Assembly: GCF_012295525.1 (NCBI RefSeq)
Contig: NZ_CP051167.1
Span: forward strand, 3,331,501-3,395,500
From: Oxynema aestuarii AP17
Lineage (GTDB): Bacteria; Cyanobacteriota; Cyanobacteriia; Cyanobacteriales; Laspinemataceae
DNA: 64,000 bases
Reading direction: 5' to 3'
In this document: positions 1 to 9,079 of the stretch, piece after piece
How the letters are laid out: each line of letters begins with the position of its first letter
Position numbering within the stretch: the first letter of the stretch is position 1
The notes under the pieces: model-generated
Told to the model about the DNA's origin: nothing
The model's database searches: none
The model's input: the letters and a program-made list of their open reading frames with translations, nothing else
Made by a program: the position numbers and the translations under genes

Positions 1-834
1 GATCGGGAAACCTTAATTATTCCTGAAAAAAGCAGAATTTTGATTTTGAACGTGGTACCTATTAGCAAATGCCTGCTAAAAATTACGGTTCCTATTGTCA
101 TCAATAACGCGATCGTCGGAAAAATAAAAGAACAATCTTTCCCCCTCGTTCGAGAGATTAAAATCGGATGTTTTTAATCTCTCGAAAAAAGTATTTTGAC
201 TGAAAAATATTGTTCGATCGCCGTTCTCGCCTATGGTGGGTTAAGCCGTGCAGTATTCCCAGGCAAACTTTTGGCTTAGTGGATGCGGTGTTTCTACAAG
301 AATGACCGCTTCAATGAGTAGATTGAGACCCTAAAATTTACAGGACATACTCGTTCTCCGTAAATTCTCAGTGAATTTTATAATACCATTTTTCAAAAAA
401 AATGAGAGAGATCGAGGGTAGGGATGCGGCACTGCCGTGTCCTTCCAAACGATCCATCTGCATCGAGGCTTTAGAACAATGGGATCGGAAGATCGATCGG
501 GATTTTAACCTCGGCAGGGAACCGATCGCCCCTAAATTTACTCACAAGGAAGGGGGCGATCGCCGCAAATAAATCTGTAACATCGATCGCAAAAACAGGA
601 TTTTAATTCTCAACAATAATTGACCTTCTATCAATCAAGTAGTTTTTCCTTTGATGGCGATCTAAATGATTGAAGATGATTTTAAAGAATGAATGACAAA
701 AACTCGAATGAAATAGATTAAAACATTATAAAAGATAACTAACTTGCCGTTCGAGTGCAGATTACAACGGATGATAAGATCCGGCGATCGCCTTGCCGCG
801 AGCAAACTCGAAAAACCAGAGGAGGTTTCCATCA
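1..834. other. Intergenic region upstream of histidine kinase
   Basis: No convincing coding region is seen in either strand over the first 834 bases. The stretch is AT-rich for this genome and holds one 103-bp palindromic element (383-485, listed separately) and scattered GCGATCGC/CGATCG sites. The upstream gene lies outside the window. The last part must carry the promoter of the kinase at 835; no clear -35/-10 pair could be assigned. Confidence 0.6.
383..485. repeat. 103-bp palindromic MITE-like element, copy A
   Basis: The element starts ATACCATTTTTC and ends near CAATGGGAT. It shares a long core (GAGAGAGATCGAGGGTAGGG, then CGGCACTGCCGTGTCC) with the element at 28417-28519, which has exactly the same length. 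In copy B the two arms pair along the whole length; here the right arm has drifted, so copy A looks older. No coding capacity. Its structure (terminal inverted repeats, palindromic, short, intergenic) fits a non-autonomous MITE-like element. No transposase with matching ends is visible in the window. Confidence 0.75.
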
Positions 835-3327
835 ATGTTTATTCCAGAAAATCGAAAACACACCAACCCTACCCAAAAAGTGATTAACTTCCGCGATCGC
901 CACTGGATCGCCAGACAACACGATCGATTTTTCCAGCATTCTCCCGACCTCTTGTGTGTCGCTGGCTTTGACGGCTATTTTAAATTACTCAACCCTTCCT
1001 GGGAAAAAATATTAGGATGGACCCCAGAACAATTACTCGCCGAACCTTATCTCGAACGAGTCCATCCCGACGATCGCCAACATACCGTAGACAAAGCGCG
1101 CCAACTACTCCACGGCGCCGAGGCGATCTCCTTTGAAAACCGCTATCGTTGCGCCGACGGTTCTTATAAATGGTTGTCCTGGACCGCTTCCGGCTTTCCC
1201 GAAGAGGGCCTCGCCTACGCCAGCGCCCGAGAAATTGGCGAATTTAGGGAAGTTTACGACGCCTTACACGCCAGTCAAGAGCGTTACAGGTGGCTCGCCG
1301 AACATACCACCGATTTAATTTCCAGACATGCACCAGACGGGCGCTATCTAGACGTTTCCGCCGCACTGACCCCCCTACTCGGGTACGAACCGGAGGAATG
1401 GATCGGCAAAAAACCGGATGATTTCTTGCATCCCGAAGATCGCGCGCAGATGCAACGATCGCGAAGGTCAAACGGCGAAATTCCCGATACCTACACCGTC
1501 AACTATCGCATCCGCGATCGCCGGGGTCGCGATCGTTGGTTCGAGAGTACCAGCTACGCGATCCGCGACTCCTATAGCGGTGAAATTGTGGAAATTCTCT
1601 CCATTTCCCGCGATATTGGCGATTTGGTCAGCGCCAGAGAAGAATCGATCGCCAGTCAAAAACGACTCAATCACCTCCTCGCACACAGTCCCGTCGTTCT
1701 CTACAGTTGGAAAGCCTCTGGAGATTACGCCGTCACCTTCATCAGCGAGAATATTAAAACCTTACTCGGTTACGAAGCGGGAGAATTTTTACGAGATTCC
1801 CGCTTTTGGGCCGATCGCATCCATCCCGAAGATCTGGGATGTTTCTTCGCCGGATTGACCCAACTGTTTCAGGAAGGACAGCACACCCACGAATATCGAT
1901 GGCGTCATCAAGACGGTAGCTATCGCTGGATGCTCGATTCCATGCAACTGATTCGCAACAGTGCGGGATATCCGGTGGAAATTGTCGGATCGTGGCAAGA
2001 TGTGACCGAACGCAAACTCGCCGAGTCGGAGTTAGCGAAAGAACGGGCCCTCTTGCGCTGTTCGATCGATTCGATCGGCGATCGCATCTTTTATCTCGAC
2101 CGCGATCGAAAATATTTCGGTTGCAATCGAGCTTTTTCCGAAGCCGTCAACCTTCCGGAGAGCAAGATCGTGGGTCGATCGGCGGGGGACTTGTTCGGGG
2201 AAGATCGCCCCAACATCGGCGAAATTTTCGAGACCTTGCAACCGCGACGTTACGAACACCAGATCCGCGATCGCGGCGGACGCGAGATTCAACTCGAAAC
2301 CATCGAAACCCCCTTTTTCGACGACAACGGCGCCCTCCTCGGGGCGATCGGCATCAGCCGCGATATCACCCGGCACAAACAAGCCGAGGCCGCACTTAAG
2401 CTCTCACACGATCGCTATCAAGAGAAAGTCCGGGATTTAGAAGCGGCCCTGCAAGAGTTGCAACAAGCCCAAACCCAGCTCGTCCAAACCGAAAAAATGT
2501 CCACCCTCGGCTTGCTGGTCGCGGGATTGGCCCACGAAGTCAACAATCCGGTCAACTTCATCCACGGCAATTTGAGTCACGTCAGCGAGTACACTCGGGA
2601 TTTGCTCGCCTTGGTCGAACTGTACCGCCGGGACTACCCCGAGGCGGGTTCTCACATTCAGGAGAAAATCGAGGCGATCGATCTCGATTTTCTCAACGAA
2701 GACCTGCCTAAACTACTCGCTTCGATGCAAATGGGGGTCAATCGGATTCGCGAAATCGTCAAGAGTTTGCGTAACTTCTCCCGCGTAGACGAAGCCGAAC
2801 TCAAACCCGTGAATCTGCACGAAGGAATCGAGAGTACCCTATTAATTCTGCACAATCGCATCAAACCGCGTCCAAATTATCCCGGCATTCAAATCGTTAA
2901 AGAATTTGGCGATTTACCTCTGGTAACTTGTTATCCGGGACAGATGAATCAGGTGTTTATGAATTTAATTGCTAACGCGATCGATGCCTTGGAAGAACAT
3001 CAAGAATCCCTAACGCCAGAAGCACTCCAAGACCGACCGAGTGCTATTTTTATTCGCACGGAATCGATTGAGGCTACAGGGGACGGCGATCGCGATCGCG
3101 TTCGGATTTGCATTATCGATAACGGTCCGGGAATCCCTGAAAGGGTCAGAACCCACCTATTTAAACCCTTTTTCACCACCAAGCCCGTCGGCAAAGGAAC
3201 GGGGTTAGGTCTGTCTATTTCCCATCAGATTATTGTCGAAAAACATCGAGGAACCTTGAGTTGTGAGTCTACGATGGGTCTCGGAACCCAGTTTTGTCTG
3301 GAAATTCCCGTTTCCCTACACGGCTAA
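835..3327 (+). CDS. Multi-PAS sensor histidine kinase
   Basis: Predicted soluble sensor kinase of about 830 residues that should autophosphorylate on His and pass phosphate to an unlinked response regulator. Four PAS-like modules follow one another (roughly residues 25-140, 150-270, 280-400 and 405-520), several with the PAC-type ending (REIG, SRDIG, WQDVTER, SRDITR). A coiled coil leads to the H-box GLAHEVNNPVNF, with the phospho-acceptor His near residue 567. The ATPase domain shows the N-box (NLIANAIDALEE), G1 (DNGPGIPE) and G2 (GKGTGLGLS). No membrane segment or receiver domain is seen. ATG 835 is preferred over an in-frame TTG at 793 because AGAGGAGG lies 9 bases upstream. No regulator gene is adjacent, so this is an orphan kinase; the ligand is unknown. 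Confidence 0.93.
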   Translation: MFIPENRKHTNPTQKVINFRDRHWIARQHDRFFQHSPDLLCVAGFDGYFKLLNPSWEKILGWTPEQLLAEPYLERVHPDDRQHTVDKARQLLHGAEAISFENRYRCADGSYKWLSWTASGFPEEGLAYASAREIGEFREVYDALHASQERYRWLAEHTTDLISRHAPDGRYLDVSAALTPLLGYEPEEWIGKKPDDFLHPEDRAQMQRSRRSNGEIPDTYTVNYRIRDRRGRDRWFESTSYAIRDSYSGEIVEILSISRDIGDLVSAREESIASQKRLNHLLAHSPVVLYSWKASGDYAVTFISENIKTLLGYEAGEFLRDSRFWADRIHPEDLGCFFAGLTQLFQEGQHTHEYRWRHQDGSYRWMLDSMQLIRNSAGYPVEIVGSWQDVTERKLAESELAKERALLRCSIDSIGDRIFYLDRDRKYFGCNRAFSEAVNLPESKIVGRSAGDLFGEDRPNIGEIFETLQPRRYEHQIRDRGGREIQLETIETPFFDDNGALLGAIGISRDITRHKQAEAALKLSHDRYQEKVRDLEAALQELQQAQTQLVQTEKMSTLGLLVAGLAHEVNNPVNFIHGNLSHVSEYTRDLLALVELYRRDYPEAGSHIQEKIEAIDLDFLNEDLPKLLASMQMGVNRIREIVKSLRNFSRVDEAELKPVNLHEGIESTLLILHNRIKPRPNYPGIQIVKEFGDLPLVTCYPGQMNQVFMNLIANAIDALEEHQESLTPEALQDRPSAIFIRTESIEATGDGDRDRVRICIIDNGPGIPERVRTHLFKPFFTTKPVGKGTGLGLSISHQIIVEKHRGTLSCESTMGLGTQFCLEIPVSLHG

Positions 3328-3429
3328 AGTGCCACTGGAACTGGGAAATTGGCGATTCCTACCGCTTTCATGGGCGATCGCTCGACGACCGGAGGGGCGA
3401 TCGGCGTAGGAATCCTTTAAAATGACAAC

Positions 3430-4278
3430 ATGGATACAGTTCTAGGTTTTTTAGTCCCGATTATCTTTGCCGCTTTTGGTTATACCGCAAGCGGTTTTAA
3501 AGTCGTCAACGAAGGGAACGAAGCCCTCGTCGAACGGTTGGGGAAATTCAACCGCAAATTAGGCCCGGGGGTTAACTTTGTCTGGCCGTACTTAGAAACC
3601 ATCGTCCTCGAAGATACGGTACGGGAACAAGTCTTAGACGTTCCTCCCCAAAATGCAATTACCAAAGATAATGTCGCCATTAAAGTCGATGCCGTCGTTT
3701 ATTGGAAAATCGTAGATTTGCGTAAAGCCTATTACGAAATTAACAACGTCGATTTAGCTATTAAAAATTTAACCTTGACGACGTTGCGATCGACCATCGG
3801 CCAAATGAAATTGCAAGAAACCTTTTATTCTACCGATCAAATTAACAAATCGGTTTTGACAAATTTAGACAAAGAAACTGCATCGTGGGGGTTAAAAGTT
3901 CTCCGAATTGAAGTCCAAGACCTCGACCCGCCAGCCACCGTGTTAGAGTCGATGGAACAAGAACAAGCAGCAGAAATTAAAAAGCGTGCGGCTATTTTAG
4001 AAGCTGAAGCCACCGCCGAAGCAATGGCTCACATTCTCCAAACCCTCGATACCAAACTCGGCAGCGAAGAAATTCTTAAATATTTAATTGCCAAACGCTA
4101 TGTAGACGCGAACGAACATCTCGGAAAAAGTCCCAATTCTAAAGTAATTTTTATGGATCCGAAAGCCCTCTCTCAGGCATTGGCGGAATTAATTCAAATG
4201 CCTCCTCATTCCCCGTCGAACAATTCATCTAATGGTAATTCGCCGAATGGGGGAAACTCCGGTCAGAGTCAGCCGTAG
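3430..4278 (+). CDS. SPFH/Band 7 (stomatin-like) membrane protein
   Basis: A 282-residue protein of the SPFH family, which forms oligomeric scaffolds in membrane microdomains. One N-terminal hydrophobic segment (VLGFLVPIIFAAFGYTASGF) anchors it. The SPFH core follows (about residues 20-190), including GLGKFNR-like and GPGVNFVWP segments and the VREQVLDVPPQ motif, then an Ala/Glu-rich helix (EQEQAAEIKKRAAILEAEA) typical of the flotillin/stomatin coiled coil. The tail is Asn/Ser/Gly-rich and low in complexity. It lies 100 bases after the kinase and 50 bases before the glycosyltransferase, all on one strand, but no shared function is evident. The usual partner gene, an NfeD protein, is not adjacent. 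Confidence 0.92.
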   Translation: MDTVLGFLVPIIFAAFGYTASGFKVVNEGNEALVERLGKFNRKLGPGVNFVWPYLETIVLEDTVREQVLDVPPQNAITKDNVAIKVDAVVYWKIVDLRKAYYEINNVDLAIKNLTLTTLRSTIGQMKLQETFYSTDQINKSVLTNLDKETASWGLKVLRIEVQDLDPPATVLESMEQEQAAEIKKRAAILEAEATAEAMAHILQTLDTKLGSEEILKYLIAKRYVDANEHLGKSPNSKVIFMDPKALSQALAELIQMPPHSPSNNSSNGNSPNGGNSGQSQP

Positions 4279-4381
4279 GGATAAAGATCGAGCATTCAAT
4301 CAAGCTAGAAATGCTTCAGATGGGCTAGTTTGAGTGCAAACCCTTATCGATAATGCTGTCAATTCAATCGGTAACTTGGTG

Positions 4382-5533
4382 ATGTCCGATCCTGCTGTCG
4401 TCGTTTTTAGTAGCCTGTTACTCCCTCCGTCCCAAACGTTTATCCTCGCCCAAGGGGAGATGTTGGCACGTTTTCAAGCCCATTATGTCGGTTCCCGGCG
4501 GGTTCCCGGTCTGGATTTACCCCCGGAACGAACTTGGGTGGTCAATCGCGGGGGAACCCTGGGGAATTTGCGCGAAGCCTGGTTTAAACTGTCGGGATTC
4601 GATCGCCCCCTCCAGCAACACTTACAGCAGCTTTCCCCGGCGTTAATCCACGCTCAATTTGGCCTGAGCGGCGCTTTAGCCTTGCCGTTGGCGCGATCGC
4701 TCAAAATTCCCTTAATCGTCCATTTCAGAGGCGCCGACGCCACGATAAAAGAAGAAATTGCCCGCTATTCCTCCCTCAATCACTGGATTTATTTCCGGCG
4801 GCGCGATCGCCTCCAACAGGAAACCCAATTATTTCTCACCGTTTCCAAATTTATTAAAGAAAAACTGATCGAACAGGGATTCCCCCCGGAAAAAATTGTC
4901 GCCCACTATCACGGCGTCGATACCGCCCTATTTAACCCCGACCCAGATCTCCCTCGCGAACCCGTCGTCTTGTTCGTCGGTCGCCTCACGGAAAAAAAAG
5001 GATGCGACGATCTCATCCAAGCGATGGCAAAAGTCCAACAAGACATTCCCGAGGTCGAACTCGTCCTCATCGGCGACGGTCCGTTACGCGCCACCTTAGA
5101 AACCCAAGCCCGTCAATCCCTCAAAAAATACCGCTTTCTCGGGGTTCAATCCCACTCGGTCGTCAAAGACTGGATGAATCGATCGCGCCTCCTCGCCACC
5201 CCCAGCATCACCGCCTCGGAAGGGGATTCCGAAGGGTTGCCCAACGTCGTTTTAGAAGCGCAAGCAATGGGATTGCCCGTCATCGCCACCCTTCACGCCG
5301 GAATTCCCGAAGCGGTCATCGACAACGAAACCGGGTTACTCGCGGCGGAACGCGATCCAGACGCCCTCGCCGCTTATGCGTTGCGCCTGTTACGAGACCC
5401 GGATCTGTGGCAGCGTTTCAGCACCAAGGGGCGCCAGCACGTCTGCGCCAATTTCGATCGCGCCACCCAAACTCGGGTGTTAGAGGCGATGTACGAGAGT
5501 GTTTTGGACGAAGTGCGAACTCATCCTCTTTAA
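4382..5533 (+). CDS. Family 4 glycosyltransferase (GT-B fold)
   Basis: Transfers a sugar from a nucleotide-sugar donor to an unknown acceptor, probably in envelope polysaccharide or glycolipid synthesis. Of the two Rossmann halves, the C-terminal one is clear: VVLFVGRLTEKKGCDDLI, then VELVLIGDGPLR, and the donor-binding loop EGLPNVVLEAQAMGLPVIAT, where the GT4 E-x7-E motif lies. No membrane segment. The frame is open back to a GTG at 4334, but the extra 16 residues look unlike family members, so ATG 4382 is preferred; neither has a clear ribosome binding site. The last 4 bases overlap the convergent aminotransferase gene. The substrate cannot be read from sequence. Confidence 0.9.
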   Translation: MSDPAVVVFSSLLLPPSQTFILAQGEMLARFQAHYVGSRRVPGLDLPPERTWVVNRGGTLGNLREAWFKLSGFDRPLQQHLQQLSPALIHAQFGLSGALALPLARSLKIPLIVHFRGADATIKEEIARYSSLNHWIYFRRRDRLQQETQLFLTVSKFIKEKLIEQGFPPEKIVAHYHGVDTALFNPDPDLPREPVVLFVGRLTEKKGCDDLIQAMAKVQQDIPEVELVLIGDGPLRATLETQARQSLKKYRFLGVQSHSVVKDWMNRSRLLATPSITASEGDSEGLPNVVLEAQAMGLPVIATLHAGIPEAVIDNETGLLAAERDPDALAAYALRLLRDPDLWQRFSTKGRQHVCANFDRATQTRVLEAMYESVLDEVRTHPL

Positions 5534-6732
5534 ACTGCCAACAATTCCCTCAAAGCTTGCGCCAGTTGGCGATATTGTTCGATCGAATTATAAAGTTGCG
5601 CCGACAGTCGCAGCACGCAGCCCGGACGATCGATCGCGGGCATAATTTTCGTTTGAATCTGGTAGCGATCGCGCAATTGCCGTTCCAAACTGGAGGCGCG
5701 ATCGGCCCTAACCCTTTCCGGTAAAGGAATCGACGCCATCGAGGCGATGAGTTCGTCGGGACAGGGGAGGGCAACCTCTAACGCCTCGACCACTATTTGA
5801 CGCGCTTCTAACACTAAAGCGCGGTTTCTCTCCATCACGGCGTCCCAACCGCCGGGAAGCAGGGAACCGATGAAGTCAATCGCCACGGGAACGCTCAAAT
5901 ACGCACTCGGATCGTCGGTTCCGGTCCACTCAAATTCCAGTTGAAAGCGAGTGCGATCGCGTCGCGTTGAATTGGCGCCGTGACTGATACTCAGAGGTCG
6001 AATTTGCGCCTGTTTGTCGCGTCTGACGTAGAGAAACGCCGATCCTTTGGGCGCGCACAGCCATTTATGGCAATTTCCGGTATAGTACGCCACCCCCATC
6101 TCGCTTAAGGAGTCGGCGACGGCCCCGGGACCTTGGGCGCCATCTACCAAGGTGTCGATCCCGCGTTCGTTCAGTTCTCGGACTAATGAAGGAACGGGAA
6201 ACACTAAGGCGGTGACACTGGTGACGCGATCGAGTAACACCAATTTCGTTTTGGGCGACACCCGCGCCATCACCGCATCTATAATCTCATCGGTACTGGC
6301 GATGGGAAAGGGAATCTCGGCGACGACGACCCGCGCCTTCGCCCGTTGCGCCGCAAATTCTAAGGCGTTGCGACTGGCGTTATATTCGTGGGTGGTGGTG
6401 AGTAATTCATCCCCCGGTTCAAAACAGAGCGATCGCAAAACCGTATTGACCCCGGCAGTCGCATTGGGAACGAACGCCAGATCTTGAGGGTCGGCCCCGA
6501 CAAATTGCCCTAAATGTTTTTCCGCAGCATCTAAAAGCGGCTCGAAGGCTTCGGTAAAAAAGTGCATCGGTTGCCGTTCCATCTGCCGTTGAAAGTCCTG
6601 TTGCGCCGCTAATACAGCCAACGGACAAGCGCCAAAGGAGCCGTGGTTGAGAAAGGTGACCTTGGGATCTAATCCCCAATGGCGATCGAACGCGATCGCG
6701 GAAGGGTCGTAAATTGAAGCAGGATCGGACAT
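5530..6732 (-). CDS. Class V aminotransferase, isopenicillin-N epimerase-like
   Basis: A 400-residue fold-type I PLP enzyme of the class V family. The N-terminus (VTFLNHGSFGACP), the NATAGVNTVL cofactor-binding segment, the DGAQGPGAV motif (Asp binding the PLP ring nitrogen) and the GNCHKWLCAPKGSAFL segment with the Schiff-base Lys all match the CefD-like group. In cyanobacteria such proteins are generally not linked to beta-lactam synthesis; related families include cysteine desulfurases and ergothioneine C-S lyases, so the reaction is open. It is convergent with the glycosyltransferase (4-base overlap) and followed upstream by tRNA-Asn on the same strand. Confidence 0.88.
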   Translation of the reverse strand: MSDPASIYDPSAIAFDRHWGLDPKVTFLNHGSFGACPLAVLAAQQDFQRQMERQPMHFFTEAFEPLLDAAEKHLGQFVGADPQDLAFVPNATAGVNTVLRSLCFEPGDELLTTTHEYNASRNALEFAAQRAKARVVVAEIPFPIASTDEIIDAVMARVSPKTKLVLLDRVTSVTALVFPVPSLVRELNERGIDTLVDGAQGPGAVADSLSEMGVAYYTGNCHKWLCAPKGSAFLYVRRDKQAQIRPLSISHGANSTRRDRTRFQLEFEWTGTDDPSAYLSVPVAIDFIGSLLPGGWDAVMERNRALVLEARQIVVEALEVALPCPDELIASMASIPLPERVRADRASSLERQLRDRYQIQTKIMPAIDRPGCVLRLSAQLYNSIEQYRQLAQALRELLAV

Positions 6733-6812
6733 AAAAAAATGGGGTTCTAGAGTGCGGATTTGAGTTGATTTTTCAACCTTCGATCCTTACATCTAAAACC
6801 CCATTTTTAGAA

Positions 6813-6884
6813 CTCCCCGGGTAGGATTCGAACCTACGACCAATCGGTTAACAGCCGACCGCTCTACCACTGAGCTACCGAGGA
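6813..6884 (-). tRNA. tRNA-Asn (GTT)
   Basis: Reading the minus strand gives a 72-base cloverleaf. The acceptor stem TCCTCGG pairs with CCGGGGA, leaving G as discriminator. The D arm contains AGCTCAGTGGTAGAGC, the anticodon loop reads CTGTTAA (anticodon GTT, Asn), and the T arm contains GGTTCGAATCC. No CCA is encoded. It sits between the aminotransferase and the NYN-domain gene. Confidence 0.97.
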
Positions 6885-6985
6885 ATGCGCTCTCGTCGCT
6901 TTCGCGACCTTAGTAATAATAACCACAAACACCCTAAGATGGCAAGGGTTTTTTTAAAAAAATTTTTCCCCGGCGTGTTGATGGG

Positions 6986-7531
6986 CTAAAGACCCATTCT
7001 TAATTGGCTCAGACGCCGTTGAGATTCGGCATCGAGTCCGGAAATGAGAAAGCGGCTCGACGGTTGTTTGCGCGGCTGGTATTTGCGTCTTCGCTTGGAG
7101 GTCGTCGCTTCGACGGCTCTAGATAACTGATGGGCTGACATCCATTCGGCGCCGTAACCGACGGCGGTCAGTTGCAAGGCGCGGTCTGAGGTGGCGACGA
7201 TCAGGCGCTGGGAACGGGTGTGAACTTCCCGTTTGAGTACGGCGCAGGTTCTTTCGATGAAGGAATCGGCAGTTTGATTGAAGTCGGTGTAATAGACCGA
7301 GAGGTTTTGGGTGACGATCTGGCGATCGCACCGGGCATCGCGATACTGGGAATCGAAGACGATCCGAGTATCGAGTCCTTCGTAAGCCCCGTAGTTGACC
7401 AGGGCTTCGATCAGTTCTTCTCTAGAGGCTTCTAAGCCTTCGCGATCGCGAGTCTGTTTGAGCGAAGGCCAAATCCCGATGATGTTGTAACCATCTACGA
7501 GCAAGACAGCTCGCCGTGAGGAGCGCAGCAT
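6986..7531 (-). CDS. NYN-domain (YacP/Rae1-like) ribonuclease
   Basis: A 181-residue protein of the NYN/PIN-like nuclease superfamily, whose characterised relative in Bacillus (Rae1/YacP) is a ribosome-associated endoribonuclease. The start VLLVDGYNIIGIWP carries the first catalytic Asp of the fold, followed by RIVFDSQYRD, then FIERTCAVL and LIVATSDRALQLTAVGYGAEWMSA with the second acidic cluster. The C-terminus is basic (SKRRRKYQPRKQPSSR), fitting RNA binding. No membrane segment. Target RNA and partners are not evident. Confidence 0.87.
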   Translation of the reverse strand: MLRSSRRAVLLVDGYNIIGIWPSLKQTRDREGLEASREELIEALVNYGAYEGLDTRIVFDSQYRDARCDRQIVTQNLSVYYTDFNQTADSFIERTCAVLKREVHTRSQRLIVATSDRALQLTAVGYGAEWMSAHQLSRAVEATTSKRRRKYQPRKQPSSRFLISGLDAESQRRLSQLRMGL

Positions 7532-7633
7532 GATTTTTCATTTAAAATTCTTTAAGATTTTTATAGTTTACACTAGGTTTTTTTAAGCTTTTATCAAATT
7601 GAAAAGGGGGCGGCGGGCGATCGCCCCTCGCTG

Positions 7634-8338
7634 CTAGGATTGCGAGTTTTTTTCGCAATCCGTCGATCGTTTTTTGAGGGTTTCCGGATCGCCCTGGGCC
7701 ACTACTTTTCCTCCTTCGAGGAGAAATGCGCCGTCGCAGTAGTCCAGCTCGTCTAAGCGGTGGGTGACCCATAACGCCGTCATCCCCCGGGTCTTGACCA
7801 AATGGCGGACTTGGGCGACGAGATCGAGTTGGCTGTCGGGATCGAGCAGGGCCGTGGGTTCGTCGCATAACAGCACTTCGCAATGTCCCGCGATCGCCCC
7901 GGCAATGGCAATCCGTTGTTTTTGCCCGCCACTGAGGGCGTAAATCGGGCGTCGTTCCAATTCGAGCAGGTTGACCGCCGCCAGGGCCTCGCGCACGCGA
8001 TCGCGGATCTGGACGAAGGACAGCCTCTCGCGCACCAAGCCAAACGCCACATCTGCCCCTACAGTGGGCATCACGAGCTGGTGATCCGGATTTTGGAACA
8101 CGAAGCCGACCGACCCGGCGATCTCGACGTCGCCACTCGCCGGGGTCAGTAAATTCGCCAACAGCCGCAATAAGGTCGATTTACCACTGCCGTTGGTGCC
8201 TAAGAGCATCCAAAACTCGCCTTTGGGAACCTCCAACGAACAAGAGCGCAAAACCTCCGCCCCACTCGGCCACTGGAAGCAGAGGTCGGCCACTCGAATC
8301 GCCGGAACCTTCTTGAGATCGAGGTTTTCGCAGATCAT
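7634..8338 (-). CDS. ABC transporter ATP-binding protein, CbiO/EcfA-like
   Basis: A 234-residue ABC ATPase with all motifs intact: Walker A GTNGSGKST, Q-loop region FVFQNPDHQLVMPTV, signature LSGGQKQRIAIA, Walker B VLLCDEPTALLD and H-loop VTHRLDE. The NPDHQ...PTV segment after the Q-loop is typical of energy-coupling-factor and cobalt/nickel importer ATPases. No permease or substrate-binding gene is adjacent, as is common for the cyanobacterial and plastid members. Its start overlaps the stop of the upstream UPF0367 gene by 4 bases (ATGA), so the two are probably translationally coupled. The substrate is unknown. Confidence 0.92.
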   Translation of the reverse strand: MICENLDLKKVPAIRVADLCFQWPSGAEVLRSCSLEVPKGEFWMLLGTNGSGKSTLLRLLANLLTPASGDVEIAGSVGFVFQNPDHQLVMPTVGADVAFGLVRERLSFVQIRDRVREALAAVNLLELERRPIYALSGGQKQRIAIAGAIAGHCEVLLCDEPTALLDPDSQLDLVAQVRHLVKTRGMTALWVTHRLDELDYCDGAFLLEGGKVVAQGDPETLKKRSTDCEKNSQS

Positions 8339-8601
8339 GAGGTCAGCGCGGCAAATCCGGGCGCTTTCCCCGTGGTCGAGGTTCCGGTTTTTTCAGCCAT
8401 TTGCACCGCAGCAATTTCACTGGCGAGGACGGCGACTCGTTTGCCGGGAATTTTGTCGCAGGTCAGTTCGAGAAGTTCGCTGCTGCCGCTACGGATGGCA
8501 TTGAGGACGCGATCGTAAACTTCGCGGGCTTCTTCTTCGCTCTTGCGTTGTACCGACAAGGGCAAGGGGCTGTTTTTCACGGTCAAGTCAATCGTGTACA
8601 T
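8335..8601 (-). CDS. UPF0367 family protein
   Basis: An 88-residue soluble protein conserved across cyanobacteria as UPF0367. The recognisable features are the start MYTIDLTVKNSPLPLSVQRK, then AREVYDRVLNAIRSG, LELTCDKIPGKRVAVL and SEIAAVQMAEK, with an Ala/Gly-rich end (GKAPGFAALTS). The frame is open upstream to 8670, but family members begin at the Met used here (8601). It forms a two-gene unit with the ABC ATPase through an ATGA overlap. No function is known. Confidence 0.88.
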   Translation of the reverse strand: MYTIDLTVKNSPLPLSVQRKSEEEAREVYDRVLNAIRSGSSELLELTCDKIPGKRVAVLASEIAAVQMAEKTGTSTTGKAPGFAALTS

Positions 8602-9079
8602 CGGCGTAATCTTAATAAAACGATCGGTTTTCACTCTTGCCAAAATCTTAGCATTCACCCGTGGGGGCAATCCCGAGGGCGATCGCCGCCGGGAGGCGAT
8701 CGCCCGTCACCCTAAAACCATGTCGTCTTTTTCAGTATAAAATCCCTCGATTCCTGTCTCTATACCCCTCGAAGCGATCGCCTTCGTCCCCGAGTCCGTA
8801 GCGCTTCCCCCGGGAAAACATCCGTTAAAAAATTTATCGGCTCCCCCACGCGATCGGGCAAATCGCGTCAAAATATAAAATACCTGACTTGCCAGGGGGG
8901 GGTTTAAAAAATGAGGACCGTTCCCCTATAATGAGAAACATAGTAAAGAAACGTAAACTCCTCTACCCAGTCAACTCGTTTTCTGGTATGGCTCGTTTTC
9001 TGCTGTGGGCAAGTCAACGGCGAGCCGGAGTTACGTAAATGAAAGCCCACGTCCTTATATCTATTTGGAGAATTGCGTT
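8602..9079. other. Divergent promoter region between UPF0367 and psbD
   Basis: The 478 bases hold no convincing gene. The side near 8700 must serve the minus-strand UPF0367/ABC unit, and the psbD promoter lies near 8927. The region is rich in HIP1 sites up to about 8850, then turns AT-rich. The psbD frame reads open from 9005, but the upstream codons are not part of D2. Confidence 0.6.
8927..8932 (+). promoter_or_regulatory. Candidate -10 box of psbD promoter
   Basis: A consensus TATAAT lies about 150 bases upstream of the psbD ATG. At the expected distance the -35 side is only TTTAAAAA-like, so activation by a regulator is likely. The implied leader of about 140 bases ends in GGAG nine bases before the ATG at 9080. 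Second psbD copies in other cyanobacteria are light-regulated, but no known light-responsive box was recognised here. Confidence 0.45.
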